Shown: positions 21,800-30,874 of the stretch, piece after piece
Position numbering within the stretch: position 1 is the first letter of the stretch
Layout of the letters: the number at the start of each line of letters is the position of its first letter
Source: CAXMMR01 sp965198995
GTDB taxonomy: Bacteria; Pseudomonadota; Alphaproteobacteria; Acetobacterales; Acetobacteraceae
Length of the DNA stretch: 64,000 nt
NCBI GenBank assembly: GCA_965198995.1
Contig: CBDAQG010000002.1
Location: 2,666,001-2,730,000, forward strand
Direction: 5' to 3'
The notes under the pieces: generated by a model
Told to the model about the DNA's origin: nothing
The model's input: only the letters and a program-made list of their open reading frames with translations
The model's database searches: none
Program-made: the position numbers and the translations under genes

Positions 21800-23386
21800 T
21801 CAGGCGTGGCCCGCCTCCTCGGTCGCGGTTTCGGTCTCGATCTCAGGCTCAGCCCCAGCCTCAGCCTCAGCCTCAGCTGGCGGCGCGCCGTCGTCGAACC
21901 AGTGCGCGCGGGCGGCCATGATGATCTCGTTGGCCAGCTCCTCGTCCATGCCCTCGGTGCCGACGATCTCGATCAGCTCGTCGCCGGCCAGGTCGGCCAG
22001 GTCGTCCAGCGTCTTCACGCCCTTGGCGCCGAGCGCCACCAGCATCGCCGGGCTGAGCGCCTCGAACGAGGCAATCTCGTCGCTCACCCCGAGCGTCCGC
22101 CGCTCCTCGGTCAGCTCCTCGTCGCGCCGGGCGAGAAAGCCCTCGGCGCGGCGGATCAGCTCCTCGGCCAGCCCCTCATCAAAGCCCTCGATGTCGGCGA
22201 GCTCCTCGAGCGGCACGTAGGCCAGCTCCTCCACCGTGTTGAAGCCCTCGGTCACCAGCAGCCCGGCGATCACGTCGTCAACGTCGAGCGCCTCGACGAA
22301 CAGGCCAGTGCGCCGGCGGAACTCCTCCTGCCGACGCGAGCTCTCCTCGGCCTCGGTCAGGATGTCGATGTCCCAGCGTGTCAGCTGGCTCGCCAGCCGC
22401 ACGTTCTGGCCGCGGCGGCCGATGGCGAGCGAGAGCTGCTCGTCCGGCACCACGACCTCAACGCGGCCGCTCTCCTCATCCATCACCACCTTGGTCACCT
22501 CGGCGGGTGCGAGCGCGTTGACGACGAAGGTCGCGGCCTGCGGCGACCAGGGGATGATGTCGATCTTCTCGCCCTGCAGCTCCTGCACGACCGCCTGCAC
22601 CCGCGAGCCGCGCATGCCGACGCAGGCGCCGACCGGGTCGATCGAGTTGTCGCGGCTGATCACCGCCATCTTGGCGCGGCTGCCCGGATCACGCGCCACC
22701 GCCTTGATCTCGATGATGCCGTCGTAGATCTCCGGCACCTCCTGGGCGAACAGTTTTGCCAGGAACGCCGGATGCGTGCGCGAGAGGAAGATCTGCGGCC
22801 CGCGCGGCTCTTCGCGCACGTCGTAGATGTACGCCCGCACCCGGTCGCCATTCCGAAAACTTTCGCGGGCGATCAGCTCGTCGCGGCGCAGCAGCGCCTC
22901 GGAGCGGCCGAGCTCGACCATCAGATTGCCGTACTCGGTGCGCTTGACCAGGCCGTTGATGATCTCGCCGACGCGGTCCTTGAACTCGTCGTATTGCTTC
23001 TTGCGCTCGTACTCGCGCACCCGCTGCACGATCACCTGCTTGGCGGTCTGCGCCGCGATGCGGCCGAAATCGATCGGCGGCAGCGGATCGACGATGTAGC
23101 CGCCGACCTCGATCTCGGGCTGGAACTTCTTGGCGATGTGGACGGGGATCTGCGTCTCCTCGTTCTCCACCGTCTCCACCGCCTCGGTCCAACGCGACAG
23201 CCGCACGTCGCCGCTCTTGCGGTCGATGGTGGCGCGGATGTCCTTCTCATGCCCGTACTTGGCGCGGCCGGCCTTCTGGATGGCCTGCTCCATCGCCTCG
23301 AGCACCTCCTCGCGGTCGATCGATTTCTCCCGCGCGACGGCGTCGGCGACCAGCAGCAACTCGGGGCGGGATACGGCGGTGTCCAT
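21800..23386 (-). CDS. nusA: Transcription termination/antitermination factor NusA
   Basis: 528 residues. In order: an N-terminal RNA polymerase-binding domain, an S1 domain (FRNGDRVRAYIYDV), two KH domains (DPVGACVGMRGSRVQAVVQEL and LSLAIGRRGQNVRLASQL), and two acidic repeats (FNTVEELAYVPLEELADIEGF; ALGAKGVKTLDDLADLAGDEL). The extreme C-terminus is a Glu/Ala/Thr-rich tail coded by a short hexamer-like repeat. NusA controls pausing, termination and rRNA antitermination. It follows rimP by 11 bp. Confidence 0.98.
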   Translation of the reverse strand: MDTAVSRPELLLVADAVAREKSIDREEVLEAMEQAIQKAGRAKYGHEKDIRATIDRKSGDVRLSRWTEAVETVENEETQIPVHIAKKFQPEIEVGGYIVDPLPPIDFGRIAAQTAKQVIVQRVREYERKKQYDEFKDRVGEIINGLVKRTEYGNLMVELGRSEALLRRDELIARESFRNGDRVRAYIYDVREEPRGPQIFLSRTHPAFLAKLFAQEVPEIYDGIIEIKAVARDPGSRAKMAVISRDNSIDPVGACVGMRGSRVQAVVQELQGEKIDIIPWSPQAATFVVNALAPAEVTKVVMDEESGRVEVVVPDEQLSLAIGRRGQNVRLASQLTRWDIDILTEAEESSRRQEEFRRRTGLFVEALDVDDVIAGLLVTEGFNTVEELAYVPLEELADIEGFDEGLAEELIRRAEGFLARRDEELTEERRTLGVSDEIASFEALSPAMLVALGAKGVKTLDDLADLAGDELIEIVGTEGMDEELANEIIMAARAHWFDDGAPPAEAEAEAGAEPEIETETATEEAGHA

Positions 23387-23397
23387 CGTAGGGCCTC

Positions 23398-23958
23398 TCA
23401 GTTGGTCGGTTCGGCGGCAGCCTCGGGCGCCGTGGCGGCGATCAGCGCGTCGGTCAGCACCAGCTTGGCCCGGCGCACATCATCCAGCGGCAACGCCACC
23501 TCGTCGCCGGTCTCGAGCTTGATGCGGCCATGCGTCGCATCAGCCCCGAGCACCACGCCAGCAAAGCGCTTGCGGCCGTCGATCGGGAAGTTCACCTCGG
23601 CCTTGGCCTGATGGCCGGCGAACCGGTTCCAATCCTTCGCCCGCGTCAGCGGCCGATCGATCCCGGCCGAGCTGACCTCAAGGTTCCATGCTCCAGGGAT
23701 CGGATCGTCAACGTCCAGCACTGCGCCCACGGCGTGACTGATCGCCTCGCAATCCTCCACCGCGATCAACGAGCCATCCGCCCGGTCCGCCATCACCTGC
23801 ACCGTGGGCACCGAGCGGCCCAGCACCGCAACCCGCACCAGCTCGTAACCCATGCCCGCCAAGGTCGGCGCGATCGCATGCACGATCCGACCCTCAAGCC
23901 CGGACTGGCGCGGCAGGTCGTCTTCGTCAGGCGCGGCGGTGAGCTCGATGTCGTCCAA
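23398..23958 (-). CDS. rimP: Ribosome maturation factor RimP
   Basis: 186 residues. GLEGRIVHAIAPTLAGMGYELVRVAVLG, VEDCEAISHAVGAVLD and LEVSSAGIDRPLTRAKDWNRFAGHQAKAEV-type blocks identify RimP, needed for 30S assembly. The only workable start is TTG at 23958: the frame upstream has no ATG or GTG before a stop. That TTG lies a few bases past the U-tract of an intrinsic terminator, so no free Shine-Dalgarno sequence is present. The C-terminal ~25 residues are Ala/Glu rich. Confidence 0.93.
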   Translation of the reverse strand: MDDIELTAAPDEDDLPRQSGLEGRIVHAIAPTLAGMGYELVRVAVLGRSVPTVQVMADRADGSLIAVEDCEAISHAVGAVLDVDDPIPGAWNLEVSSAGIDRPLTRAKDWNRFAGHQAKAEVNFPIDGRKRFAGVVLGADATHGRIKLETGDEVALPLDDVRRAKLVLTDALIAATAPEAAAEPTN

Positions 23959-23961
23959 AAC

Positions 23962-23987
23962 AAAAAAGGCGGCCCGTGAAGGCCACC
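23962..23987 (-). terminator. Intrinsic terminator immediately upstream of rimP (attenuator candidate)
   Basis: On the minus strand, GGTGGCC and GGCCGCC form a 7-bp stem (one G-U pair) with a 6-base loop, followed directly by six U residues. The rimP TTG is 3 bases past the U-tract. The layout is that of a leader attenuator, which transcripts entering rimP-nusA would have to read through. Confidence 0.75.
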
Positions 23988-24042
23988 CCCCAAAGGCGTG
24001 GAGAATGTCGTGAGTGATAGTATTTAGAACTCAGGGAGAGTT

Positions 24043-24095
24043 AAGGCAAGGGCTCTGCCCTTGACCCGCCAAGGGCCCGCGGCCCTTGGATCCCA
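24043..24095 (+). repeat. Dispersed double-hairpin repeat, module A (variant)
   Basis: AAGGCAAGGGC/GCCCTTG hairpin, then ACCCGCC and AAGGGCC/GGCCCTT hairpin. It lies in the 268-bp trmB-rimP gap. Confidence 0.65.
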
Positions 24096-24206
24096 TCGTC
24101 TTGGAGCGCTTGGGACGACAGTGGCTAGGGGCCAACATCCTCGCGTTGACGACGCAACGGGATTCGCGAGAGACCTGAAACATATTTTAATCAATAGTTT
24201 ATAGAC

Positions 24207-24226
24207 ATCTTGCCTAACGGCAAGAT
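24207..24226 (-). terminator. Hairpin directly after trmB stop
   Basis: ATCTTGCC and GGCAAGAT form a perfect 8-bp stem with a TAAC/GTTA loop, abutting the trmB TAA. AT-rich DNA follows but not a clean U-tract. Confidence 0.5.
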
Positions 24227-24916
24227 TTACGATCGACGCCGTAACGACCAGTAGAGCGGCTGGCGGCCAGCCGCCAGCGCCTTGGCCTCATAGCGCGTCG
24301 GCGGCCAACCCTCGGGCCGCAAATCGACGGGCGCTTCATAGGTGAACAGGTCCTGGGCGGACATCACCTGCTCGACCCAGGCCTGGTAGGTCGGGTCGTC
24401 GCTGGCGATCCGCCACTCTGCGCCCGGACGCAGCACGTTGGCGACCAACGGCAGGATCTGCGGATGCACGAAGCGACGCTTGACGTGCCTCGCCTTCGGC
24501 CAGGGATCCGGAAACATCAGCATCAGCCGGCCGAGGCTGTCCGCCGGCAGCAGCCGCAGGAGCACCCGCGCATCCTGGTCCCACAGCCGGAGATTGCCAG
24601 GCAACGCCCCGCTCGCCTCCTCCCCCTCGCCGACCAGCTTGGCGAGCATCGAGCACAGCCCGTTCTCGAACACCTCGGCGGCGATCAGCCCGACTTGCGG
24701 TATTTCACGCGATAAAGAAATCGCATGCTCCCCCCCACCAAACCCCACCTCAAGCCAGACCTCGTCGACGGGAGACGCAAACGCGTCGACCAGTCGATCC
24801 AGACGCGATGGATCGAACCGAAGGCGCGGCAGGGTAACGTCCAGAAGCAGCTGCTGTCTGGGCCTGAGCGGATGGCTCCGCTGCCGTCCGTAAAGCCTGT
24901 TCGCCGGAGCCTTCAT
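24227..24916 (-). CDS. trmB: tRNA (guanine(46)-N7)-methyltransferase
   Basis: 229 residues. EVGFGGGEHAISLS is the SAM-binding motif I. LMLMFPDPWPKARHVKRRFV carries the TrmB hallmark FPDPWPK (135-141), and EWRIASDDPTYQAWVE lies near the C-terminus. It methylates G46 in the tRNA variable loop. The start is the ATG at 24916 (MKAPANRLYGRQRS). The Arg-rich N-terminus is normal for the family. It lies between metK and rimP on the same strand. Confidence 0.96.
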   Translation of the reverse strand: MKAPANRLYGRQRSHPLRPRQQLLLDVTLPRLRFDPSRLDRLVDAFASPVDEVWLEVGFGGGEHAISLSREIPQVGLIAAEVFENGLCSMLAKLVGEGEEASGALPGNLRLWDQDARVLLRLLPADSLGRLMLMFPDPWPKARHVKRRFVHPQILPLVANVLRPGAEWRIASDDPTYQAWVEQVMSAQDLFTYEAPVDLRPEGWPPTRYEAKALAAGRQPLYWSLRRRS

Positions 24917-24918
24917 GA

Positions 24919-24971
24919 GACGCGGGTCTGGGGGCGCCGCCCCAGCAGGTCCAGGGCAGAGCCCTGGCCTT
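24919..24971 (-). repeat. Dispersed double-hairpin repeat, module A (reversed)
   Basis: Reading minus strand: AAGGCCAGGGCTCTGCCCTGG, ACCTGC, then GGGGCGGCGCCCCCAGACCC. It exactly fills the 53-bp gap between the metK stop and the trmB start. Confidence 0.75.
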
Positions 24972-26160
24972 ATCTTTGAAATGCCGACTTCAGGTCGGAG
25001 ACCAGATCCGTCTTCTCCCAGGTGAACGACCCCTCCACAGCCTCGTCCGGCGCCCGGCCGAAATGGCCGTATGCGGAAGTCGGCACGTAGATCGGCGCGT
25101 TCAGCCTCAGGTGCTCGCGGATGCCGCGCGGCGACAGGTTGACGAGCTGTCGCAGCGTGCCCTCCAGCCGCAGCTCGTCGACGTCCCGCCCGGTGCCGTG
25201 CAGGTCGACATAGACGGAGAGCGGGTGGCTGACGCCGATCGCGTAGCTGATCTGGATGGTGCAGCGCTCGGCGAGCCCGGCAGCGACGACGTTCTTGGCG
25301 AGGTAGCGGCAGACATAGGCGGCCGAGCGGTCGACCTTGGTCGGGTCCTTGCCGCTGAAGGCGCCGCCACCGTGCGGAGCGGCGCCGCCATAGGTGTCGA
25401 CGATGATCTTGCGCCCGGTGAGCCCGCAATCGCCGTCCGGGCCGCCGATGACGAAGACGCCGGTCGGGTTGACGTAGAACTCCGCGTCCTCGGGCATCCA
25501 GCCTTCCGGCAGCACGCTCTGGACGATCGGCCGCAGGGTGCGCTTAAGCGCCGCCTGGTCCATGCCCTCCTCGTGCTGCGTCGAGATCACGACGCTGGTG
25601 GCGCCGACCGGCTTGCCGTCGACGTAGCGCAGGGTGACCTGGCTCTTGGCGTCAGGCAGCAGGCCGGCGGCCTGGGCGTCGCCGGCGCGGCGCAGGGTGC
25701 TGATGCGGTGCAGGATGCCGTGCGCGTAGTGGATCGGCGCCGGCATCAGGCTGGCGGTCTCGGTGGTGGCGAAGCCGAACATGATGCCCTGGTCGCCGGC
25801 GCCCTCGTCCTTGTTGCCGGCGCTGTCGACGCCGACGGCGATGTCGGCCGACTGCGCGTGCAGGTGGCACTCGACCTGGGCATGGCGCCAGGAGAACCCG
25901 GCCTGGTCGTAGCCGATGTCCTGCACCGCGTCGCGGGCGAGCTGCATCAGGTGCTCGGGCGTGACGCTGGCCGGGCCGCGGACCTCGCCGGCGAGGATGA
26001 TGCGGTTGGTGGTGACCATGGTCTCGCAGGCGACGCGGGCGTACGGGTCGGCGGCCAGAAAGGCGTCGACCACGGTGTCGCTGATGCGGTCGGCGACCTT
26101 GTCGGGATGACCTTCCGACACGCTCTCCGACGTAAACAGATACTCGCCGAGATCCCGCAT
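24970..26160 (-). CDS. metK: S-adenosylmethionine synthase
   Basis: 396 residues. TSESVSEGHPDKVADRISD (ATP/Met binding), GAGDQGIMFGFATTET, GGPDGDCGLTGRKIIVDTYGG and GGGAFSGKDPTKVDRSAAY are diagnostic. It makes SAM from methionine and ATP. The ATG at 26160 has AAGGAG 8 bases upstream. I looked for SAM-responsive leader motifs upstream and saw none. A longer open frame upstream runs through a repeat element and is not credible. Confidence 0.98.
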   Translation of the reverse strand: MRDLGEYLFTSESVSEGHPDKVADRISDTVVDAFLAADPYARVACETMVTTNRIILAGEVRGPASVTPEHLMQLARDAVQDIGYDQAGFSWRHAQVECHLHAQSADIAVGVDSAGNKDEGAGDQGIMFGFATTETASLMPAPIHYAHGILHRISTLRRAGDAQAAGLLPDAKSQVTLRYVDGKPVGATSVVISTQHEEGMDQAALKRTLRPIVQSVLPEGWMPEDAEFYVNPTGVFVIGGPDGDCGLTGRKIIVDTYGGAAPHGGGAFSGKDPTKVDRSAAYVCRYLAKNVVAAGLAERCTIQISYAIGVSHPLSVYVDLHGTGRDVDELRLEGTLRQLVNLSPRGIREHLRLNAPIYVPTSAYGHFGRAPDEAVEGSFTWEKTDLVSDLKSAFQR

Positions 26161-26232
26161 CACCGCTCCTTGCCGCGACCGGTCTGGCGGGCGCGGCATG
26201 GTGTGGAGGATCGGGGTTTTGGGGTCAAGGCA

Positions 26233-26422
26233 AAGGCCAGAGGCTCTGCCTCTGGACTCCGCTGGGGGCGGCGCCCCCAGACCCGCATCCAGGCCGCCGC
26301 TTCCTTGCTTGGCGAAGCCATTTGACTCTGCTCCACACGGCCCTCGCCTGATGAGCATGACTCAGGAATGGGTTTTAAAGGCTCCGCCTTTAATCGGGTC
26401 CAGGGCAGATAGCCCTGGCCTT
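26233..26422 (+). repeat. Composite double-hairpin element (A forward, core, B reversed)
   Basis: Module A (26233-26290), conserved core TTGCTTGGCGAAGCCATT (26304-26321), and reversed module B (26367-26422). This is the clearest complete copy of the element. It lies between the start of metK and the stop of the binding-protein gene. Confidence 0.85.
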
Positions 26423-26424
26423 CC

Positions 26425-27546
26425 TTACCGCATCGGCAGCGCCTGCCGCGCCCCGCCCTGGCTCACCAGCCTGTCCTCCCCCCGCGGCAGCTTGAGCGGC
26501 GAGTTGGCTCCAACCGTCGCCTCGAACAGCTCGCCGTAATTGCCGACGGCGCGGATGGCGTTGCGGGCAAACGCGTCGGTGAGGCCAAGCCGCCGCCCCA
26601 AGCCGTCGGTGCGGCCGAGCAGGCGCTTGAGCTCGATGTCGCCGTGGTCGTCGATGGTATCGACATTGGCGCGGGTGACGCCGTTCTCCTCGGCGAGCGT
26701 CAGGGCGTTGAGCGTCCAGGTGACGATCTGCGCCCATTGCGGGTCACCCTGGCGGAAGGCGGGCGCGATCGGATCATTCGACAGCGTGTCGGGCAGCAGC
26801 GCGAAGTCGGGGATCTGGCCGTGGAAGCCGGTGCGGGCGTCGGCGAGCCAGGTCAGGTCGGCGGTGATGGCGCCGCAGCGGCCGGCGGACAGCGCCGCCT
26901 CCATCTCGCCCATCTCCTCGAACGGGAACTGGCCGAAGCGCGGCACGGTCCGGCGCAGGCGCGGCAGCAGCGCCTCCATCTCGGTTTCGGAGATGAAGCA
27001 GACGGGCTTGCCGTTGAGGTCGGCGAGGCTGTGGATGCTGGCGCGGCGCACCAGGAAGCCCTGGCCGTCATGCAGGATGGCGGGAGCGAAGGCGACGCCG
27101 TAGGTCACCTCGTTGGAGATGTCCGGCGTGGCGCCGATGAAGAGCGCGATGCGGCCGGCCTGCAGGGCGGCCAGGCCGGCGGCATCCTCCGGCACGCCGA
27201 GGAAGTCGGCACGCGTCGGGTCGCCGAAGATCGCGGCGGCGACGGCGCGGCAGGCGGCCTGGGCGAAGGCGAGGATCGGCCCGTGGGTGCCGGTCTTGCT
27301 GTAGTCGAGCTCGGCGCGGCTGACGCCGCAGGTGAGCCGGCCGGCGGCGCGCACGGCGGCCAGAGTCGGGCCGGCGGCAGCAATGGCGAGCGGGTCGTTA
27401 TGGACCGGCTTAGGCGCCTCGGTGGATTGCAGCGGCACGGCGGTGTCGCCGAACGGGATCGGCGTGCGCGGAGCGGTTTGAGCCAGCAGGCGGCCAGGCA
27501 GCAGGCCGGCGAGCAGGAGGACAGCGAGCGGCGGCAAGGCTTTCAT
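26425..27546 (-). CDS. Periplasmic amino-acid-binding protein (AapJ/BztA-like)
   Basis: 373 residues. The signal peptide (MKALPPLAVLLLAGLLPG, cleavage near ALA/LAQ) and SBP_bac_3-type fold are visible. The sequence AAGRLTCGVSRAELDYSKTGTHG and later VTYGVAFAPAILHDGQGFLV, SLADLNGKPVCFIS, and GEMEAALSAGRCGAITADLTWLA match general L-amino acid ABC transporter binding proteins. The usual permease and ATPase genes are absent nearby, so it may be an orphan binding protein or a sensor. The N-terminal 50 residues after the signal are a Pro/Thr-rich extension. Confidence 0.8.
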   Translation of the reverse strand: MKALPPLAVLLLAGLLPGRLLAQTAPRTPIPFGDTAVPLQSTEAPKPVHNDPLAIAAAGPTLAAVRAAGRLTCGVSRAELDYSKTGTHGPILAFAQAACRAVAAAIFGDPTRADFLGVPEDAAGLAALQAGRIALFIGATPDISNEVTYGVAFAPAILHDGQGFLVRRASIHSLADLNGKPVCFISETEMEALLPRLRRTVPRFGQFPFEEMGEMEAALSAGRCGAITADLTWLADARTGFHGQIPDFALLPDTLSNDPIAPAFRQGDPQWAQIVTWTLNALTLAEENGVTRANVDTIDDHGDIELKRLLGRTDGLGRRLGLTDAFARNAIRAVGNYGELFEATVGANSPLKLPRGEDRLVSQGGARQALPMR

Positions 27547-27626
27547 CTGGTCCTCATAGCAAAGGGGGACCGGCTTGCGCCGATCCCCCTCGATGTCAGG
27601 CTGACGACCGGTCCGGACGGGCCGGA

Positions 27627-29726
27627 TCAGGGGTTCCAGGTGCCCGAGGTCGGCACGCCCGGGGTGGTGGAGGGGCGCGGGTTGAAGTCAGCCGGCGCCG
27701 GGTCGAGCAGCTTGCCGCCCTGGTAGTCGGTCGGCACGATGTTGAGCACGTAGCAGCCCTCGCCCTGGTAGTGCGGCAGGACGTGCAGGGCAGCCGGCGG
27801 GATCATCGCGTAGCTGGCCGGCAGCGGCGCCGTCTTGCCGGTCAGGCGAGCGTTGTCGAAGGCGGAGAACAGGTCGCCGATGCCGGCGGTGTCGTCCGCC
27901 GGGCCGAGGTTGGATTGCGGCGCCGGCAGGCGCTCGCCCGCCTTGAAGCCGCGTTTCTCGTCCGGCAGCTCGGCAAGCGGGGTCAGGCCCTTCAGCGCGT
28001 TGATGAACTTGATGACCGAGCTGTGCTCCGAGTACTCGTGGTCGATCACGTGGGTGCGGCTGAACGGCGAGATGACGATCGCCGGGACGCGCGGGCCGCC
28101 GGCGAGCGGATTGCCCTCCGGGTCGTTCTCGCGCAGTCGCGGCAGGGCGTGGTCATACAGCCCGTCGGTCTCGTCGTAGGTGATGATGATCGCGCTGTCC
28201 TTCCAGTACGGCGAGGACGCGATGGCGTTGACCTCATCGCCGATCAGCGCCTCGGCGATCTGGGTGTCCGAGTAGCCCGGGTGATCGTCGCTGCCGGGTG
28301 CGACCGCCTGCACGTGGCCGATTGTGGACGGGCTGCCGGGGTTGGCCGCACCCGGATCGACCGGCACCAGGCCGTCATTATTGCCGTAGCCGCCACGGAT
28401 GTAGAACACGCCGCCGCCGGTGGGCAGGGCGTTCTTGCCGATGGCGGTGAAGAAGTCGCCGAGGCCGTGCAGGTGCGCCGTCTCGGCCGGGTTGTCGCCG
28501 ACATAGCCGAAATATTGCGGGCCGTTATGATGGGTGATGTAGGTGCCGTAGAGCTCACCGCCTGGCAGTTTGTCGGTCGGCTCGGCGTCGTAGCCCTCCT
28601 GGTACCAGCCCCAGTTCACCGGCGAGACGCCGTCACCGGCGATCTGCTTGATGTCGGCCTTGACGTCGAGCAGGTCGAGCAGCGGGTTCTGGTCGGTGGT
28701 GACGGTCTTCTCGATCTTGCTGCCCATGAAGGAGAGCGGCAGCGTCGCATAGGTCTGGTTGAGCGCCGGGGTGGCCGGGCTCTCATCGTTCGGGCCATAG
28801 GTCGGCTTGATCGGCGAGTAGTCGAGGTTCGAGCCCGGGAACGGGCCCGGATCGGAGACGACCGGCTCGCCGCCGGAGATCTTGATCGACGGGGCGGCGG
28901 TGTTGCTGCTCGCCTCGGAGGGGTGCAGCGCCCACTGCGTTTGGCCGGACTGGCCGGCGATCATCGCGATCGCGTTCGGCGTCGACGGTCCGATGATGGT
29001 TTGATAGAAATTGTCGAACAGGGTGAAGCGGTCGGCGAGCTGCCACAGGAACGGCACGGTGTCGCAATCGTCATGCGCCATCACCAGCTCGCCGTGCTGC
29101 ACGGCGGACTCGCTCGGCGGCGCGGCAAGCGGCATCATCGTCGACTTGCTGATGACCTGGCCGCTGGCGTTGGTGGTCAGCCCCTCCTCGTTCAGCGCGT
29201 AGCGGTCGTTGCGGGAGACGCCGGCGCTGTCGACGTCGAGGCTGTTGTCGATGCCGGAATGCGAGTGGTCGACGGAGTCGGTGACCGACGGGTAGATCGG
29301 GATTGTCTTGCCGTTGGTCGCCGTCACGCTCTGCGGGATCAGGAACGGCGAGATCGTCGAAACCTTACCGCTGGTCAGCACGATGGATTGGGTGAAGCCC
29401 GGCGTGTTGGCGGCCGGGTGGCTGAACAGGCCCTGGGCGCCGGGGAAGGTGCCGAAGTGGAAGTCGAACGCGCGGTTCTCCTGGAACAGCACGAAGACGT
29501 ATTTGATGTGGCGCTGCAGCAGGTCCAGCTTCTGCGCCTTGCTGAGCAGCGGCTCGGCGGCGACGTTGCTGGCATAGCGCAGGGCGATGGCGCTCGATGG
29601 CTTGCCGGCGGACACCATGGCGGCGTCGCTTGTCGAGCCGGCGGCGAGCAGCGCCGTCGGCTGTAGCATCGCCACGATTGCAACCGTCGCACACGACGAC
29701 TTCCACCAGTTCTTGCGGTTCATCAC
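27627..29726 (-). CDS. Secreted phosphoesterase family protein (phospholipase C/acid phosphatase type)
   Basis: 699 residues with a signal peptide (MMNRKNWWKSSCATVAIVA..., Ala-rich cleavage area near residue 29). The motif KYVFVLFQENRAFDFHFGTFPG is the metal-binding N-terminal signature of the phosphoesterase family (PF04185). Later blocks include HSHSGIDNSLDVD, ELVMAHDDCDTVPFLWQLADRFTLFDNFYQ, AIIITYDETDGLYDHALP and PRVPAIVISPFSRTHVIDHE, all expected in this superfamily. It would act in the periplasm or outside the cell on phosphate esters. Substrate (lipid or not) cannot be told. Confidence 0.88.
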   Translation of the reverse strand: MMNRKNWWKSSCATVAIVAMLQPTALLAAGSTSDAAMVSAGKPSSAIALRYASNVAAEPLLSKAQKLDLLQRHIKYVFVLFQENRAFDFHFGTFPGAQGLFSHPAANTPGFTQSIVLTSGKVSTISPFLIPQSVTATNGKTIPIYPSVTDSVDHSHSGIDNSLDVDSAGVSRNDRYALNEEGLTTNASGQVISKSTMMPLAAPPSESAVQHGELVMAHDDCDTVPFLWQLADRFTLFDNFYQTIIGPSTPNAIAMIAGQSGQTQWALHPSEASSNTAAPSIKISGGEPVVSDPGPFPGSNLDYSPIKPTYGPNDESPATPALNQTYATLPLSFMGSKIEKTVTTDQNPLLDLLDVKADIKQIAGDGVSPVNWGWYQEGYDAEPTDKLPGGELYGTYITHHNGPQYFGYVGDNPAETAHLHGLGDFFTAIGKNALPTGGGVFYIRGGYGNNDGLVPVDPGAANPGSPSTIGHVQAVAPGSDDHPGYSDTQIAEALIGDEVNAIASSPYWKDSAIIITYDETDGLYDHALPRLRENDPEGNPLAGGPRVPAIVISPFSRTHVIDHEYSEHSSVIKFINALKGLTPLAELPDEKRGFKAGERLPAPQSNLGPADDTAGIGDLFSAFDNARLTGKTAPLPASYAMIPPAALHVLPHYQGEGCYVLNIVPTDYQGGKLLDPAPADFNPRPSTTPGVPTSGTWNP

Positions 29727-29829
29727 AGAGACACTCTCGCCTGTTGAATTCTGCGCAGCCTAGTAGCCCAGCGGTCAGCCGGCGTCTGTGACAGGTGCAA
29801 GAAACCGCCGGCCGCAAGAGCACCCGCCG

Positions 29830-30004
29830 CCCGGCCCAGACCCCATTCACCCAACAAGCCCGCTCGGCATCAAGCAGGGCGGCGAACACAGGCTTGGGCT
29901 GTCAATCTTCGGCCAGCAGAGAAAAGTCGATGGTGCCGGCGGTGTCGATCAGCGCCACGGTGATGAGGTTGCCGATGACGCCATGCGCCTCGATCGGCGT
30001 CGGT

Positions 30005-30012
<8 letters not shown>
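29830..30012 (-). pseudogene. Remnant of a glycoside hydrolase family 15 (glucoamylase-like) gene
   Basis: An ORF starts with ATG at 30012 (overlapping the dehydrogenase stop by 8 bases): MAEPTPIEAHGVIGNLITVA, then ALIDTAGTIDF, stopping after 36 codons at 29902. This is the GH15 N-terminus. Shifting frame gives LCWPKIDSPSL, the next conserved GH15 stretch, and a second shift gives VFAALLDAERA. So the first ~55 residues of a GH15 enzyme are present with two frameshifts, and the remaining ~550 residues are gone. In related bacteria this type of SDR and GH15 can be neighbours; here only the stub survives. Confidence 0.7.
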
Positions 30013-30802
<790 letters not shown>

Positions 30803-30874
30803 GCGCGTCTCCAGAATTGAGTGAACCCTTAGGCGCCAAGTTGGGTGCGCAATGTCAATGGCGCGGTGCGGCCA

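Noticed and set aside
26161..26232. SAM-binding riboswitch upstream of metK
   Set aside because: No SAM-II, SAM-I or SAM-V core motif is present; the leader is short and GC-rich, with repeats further up.
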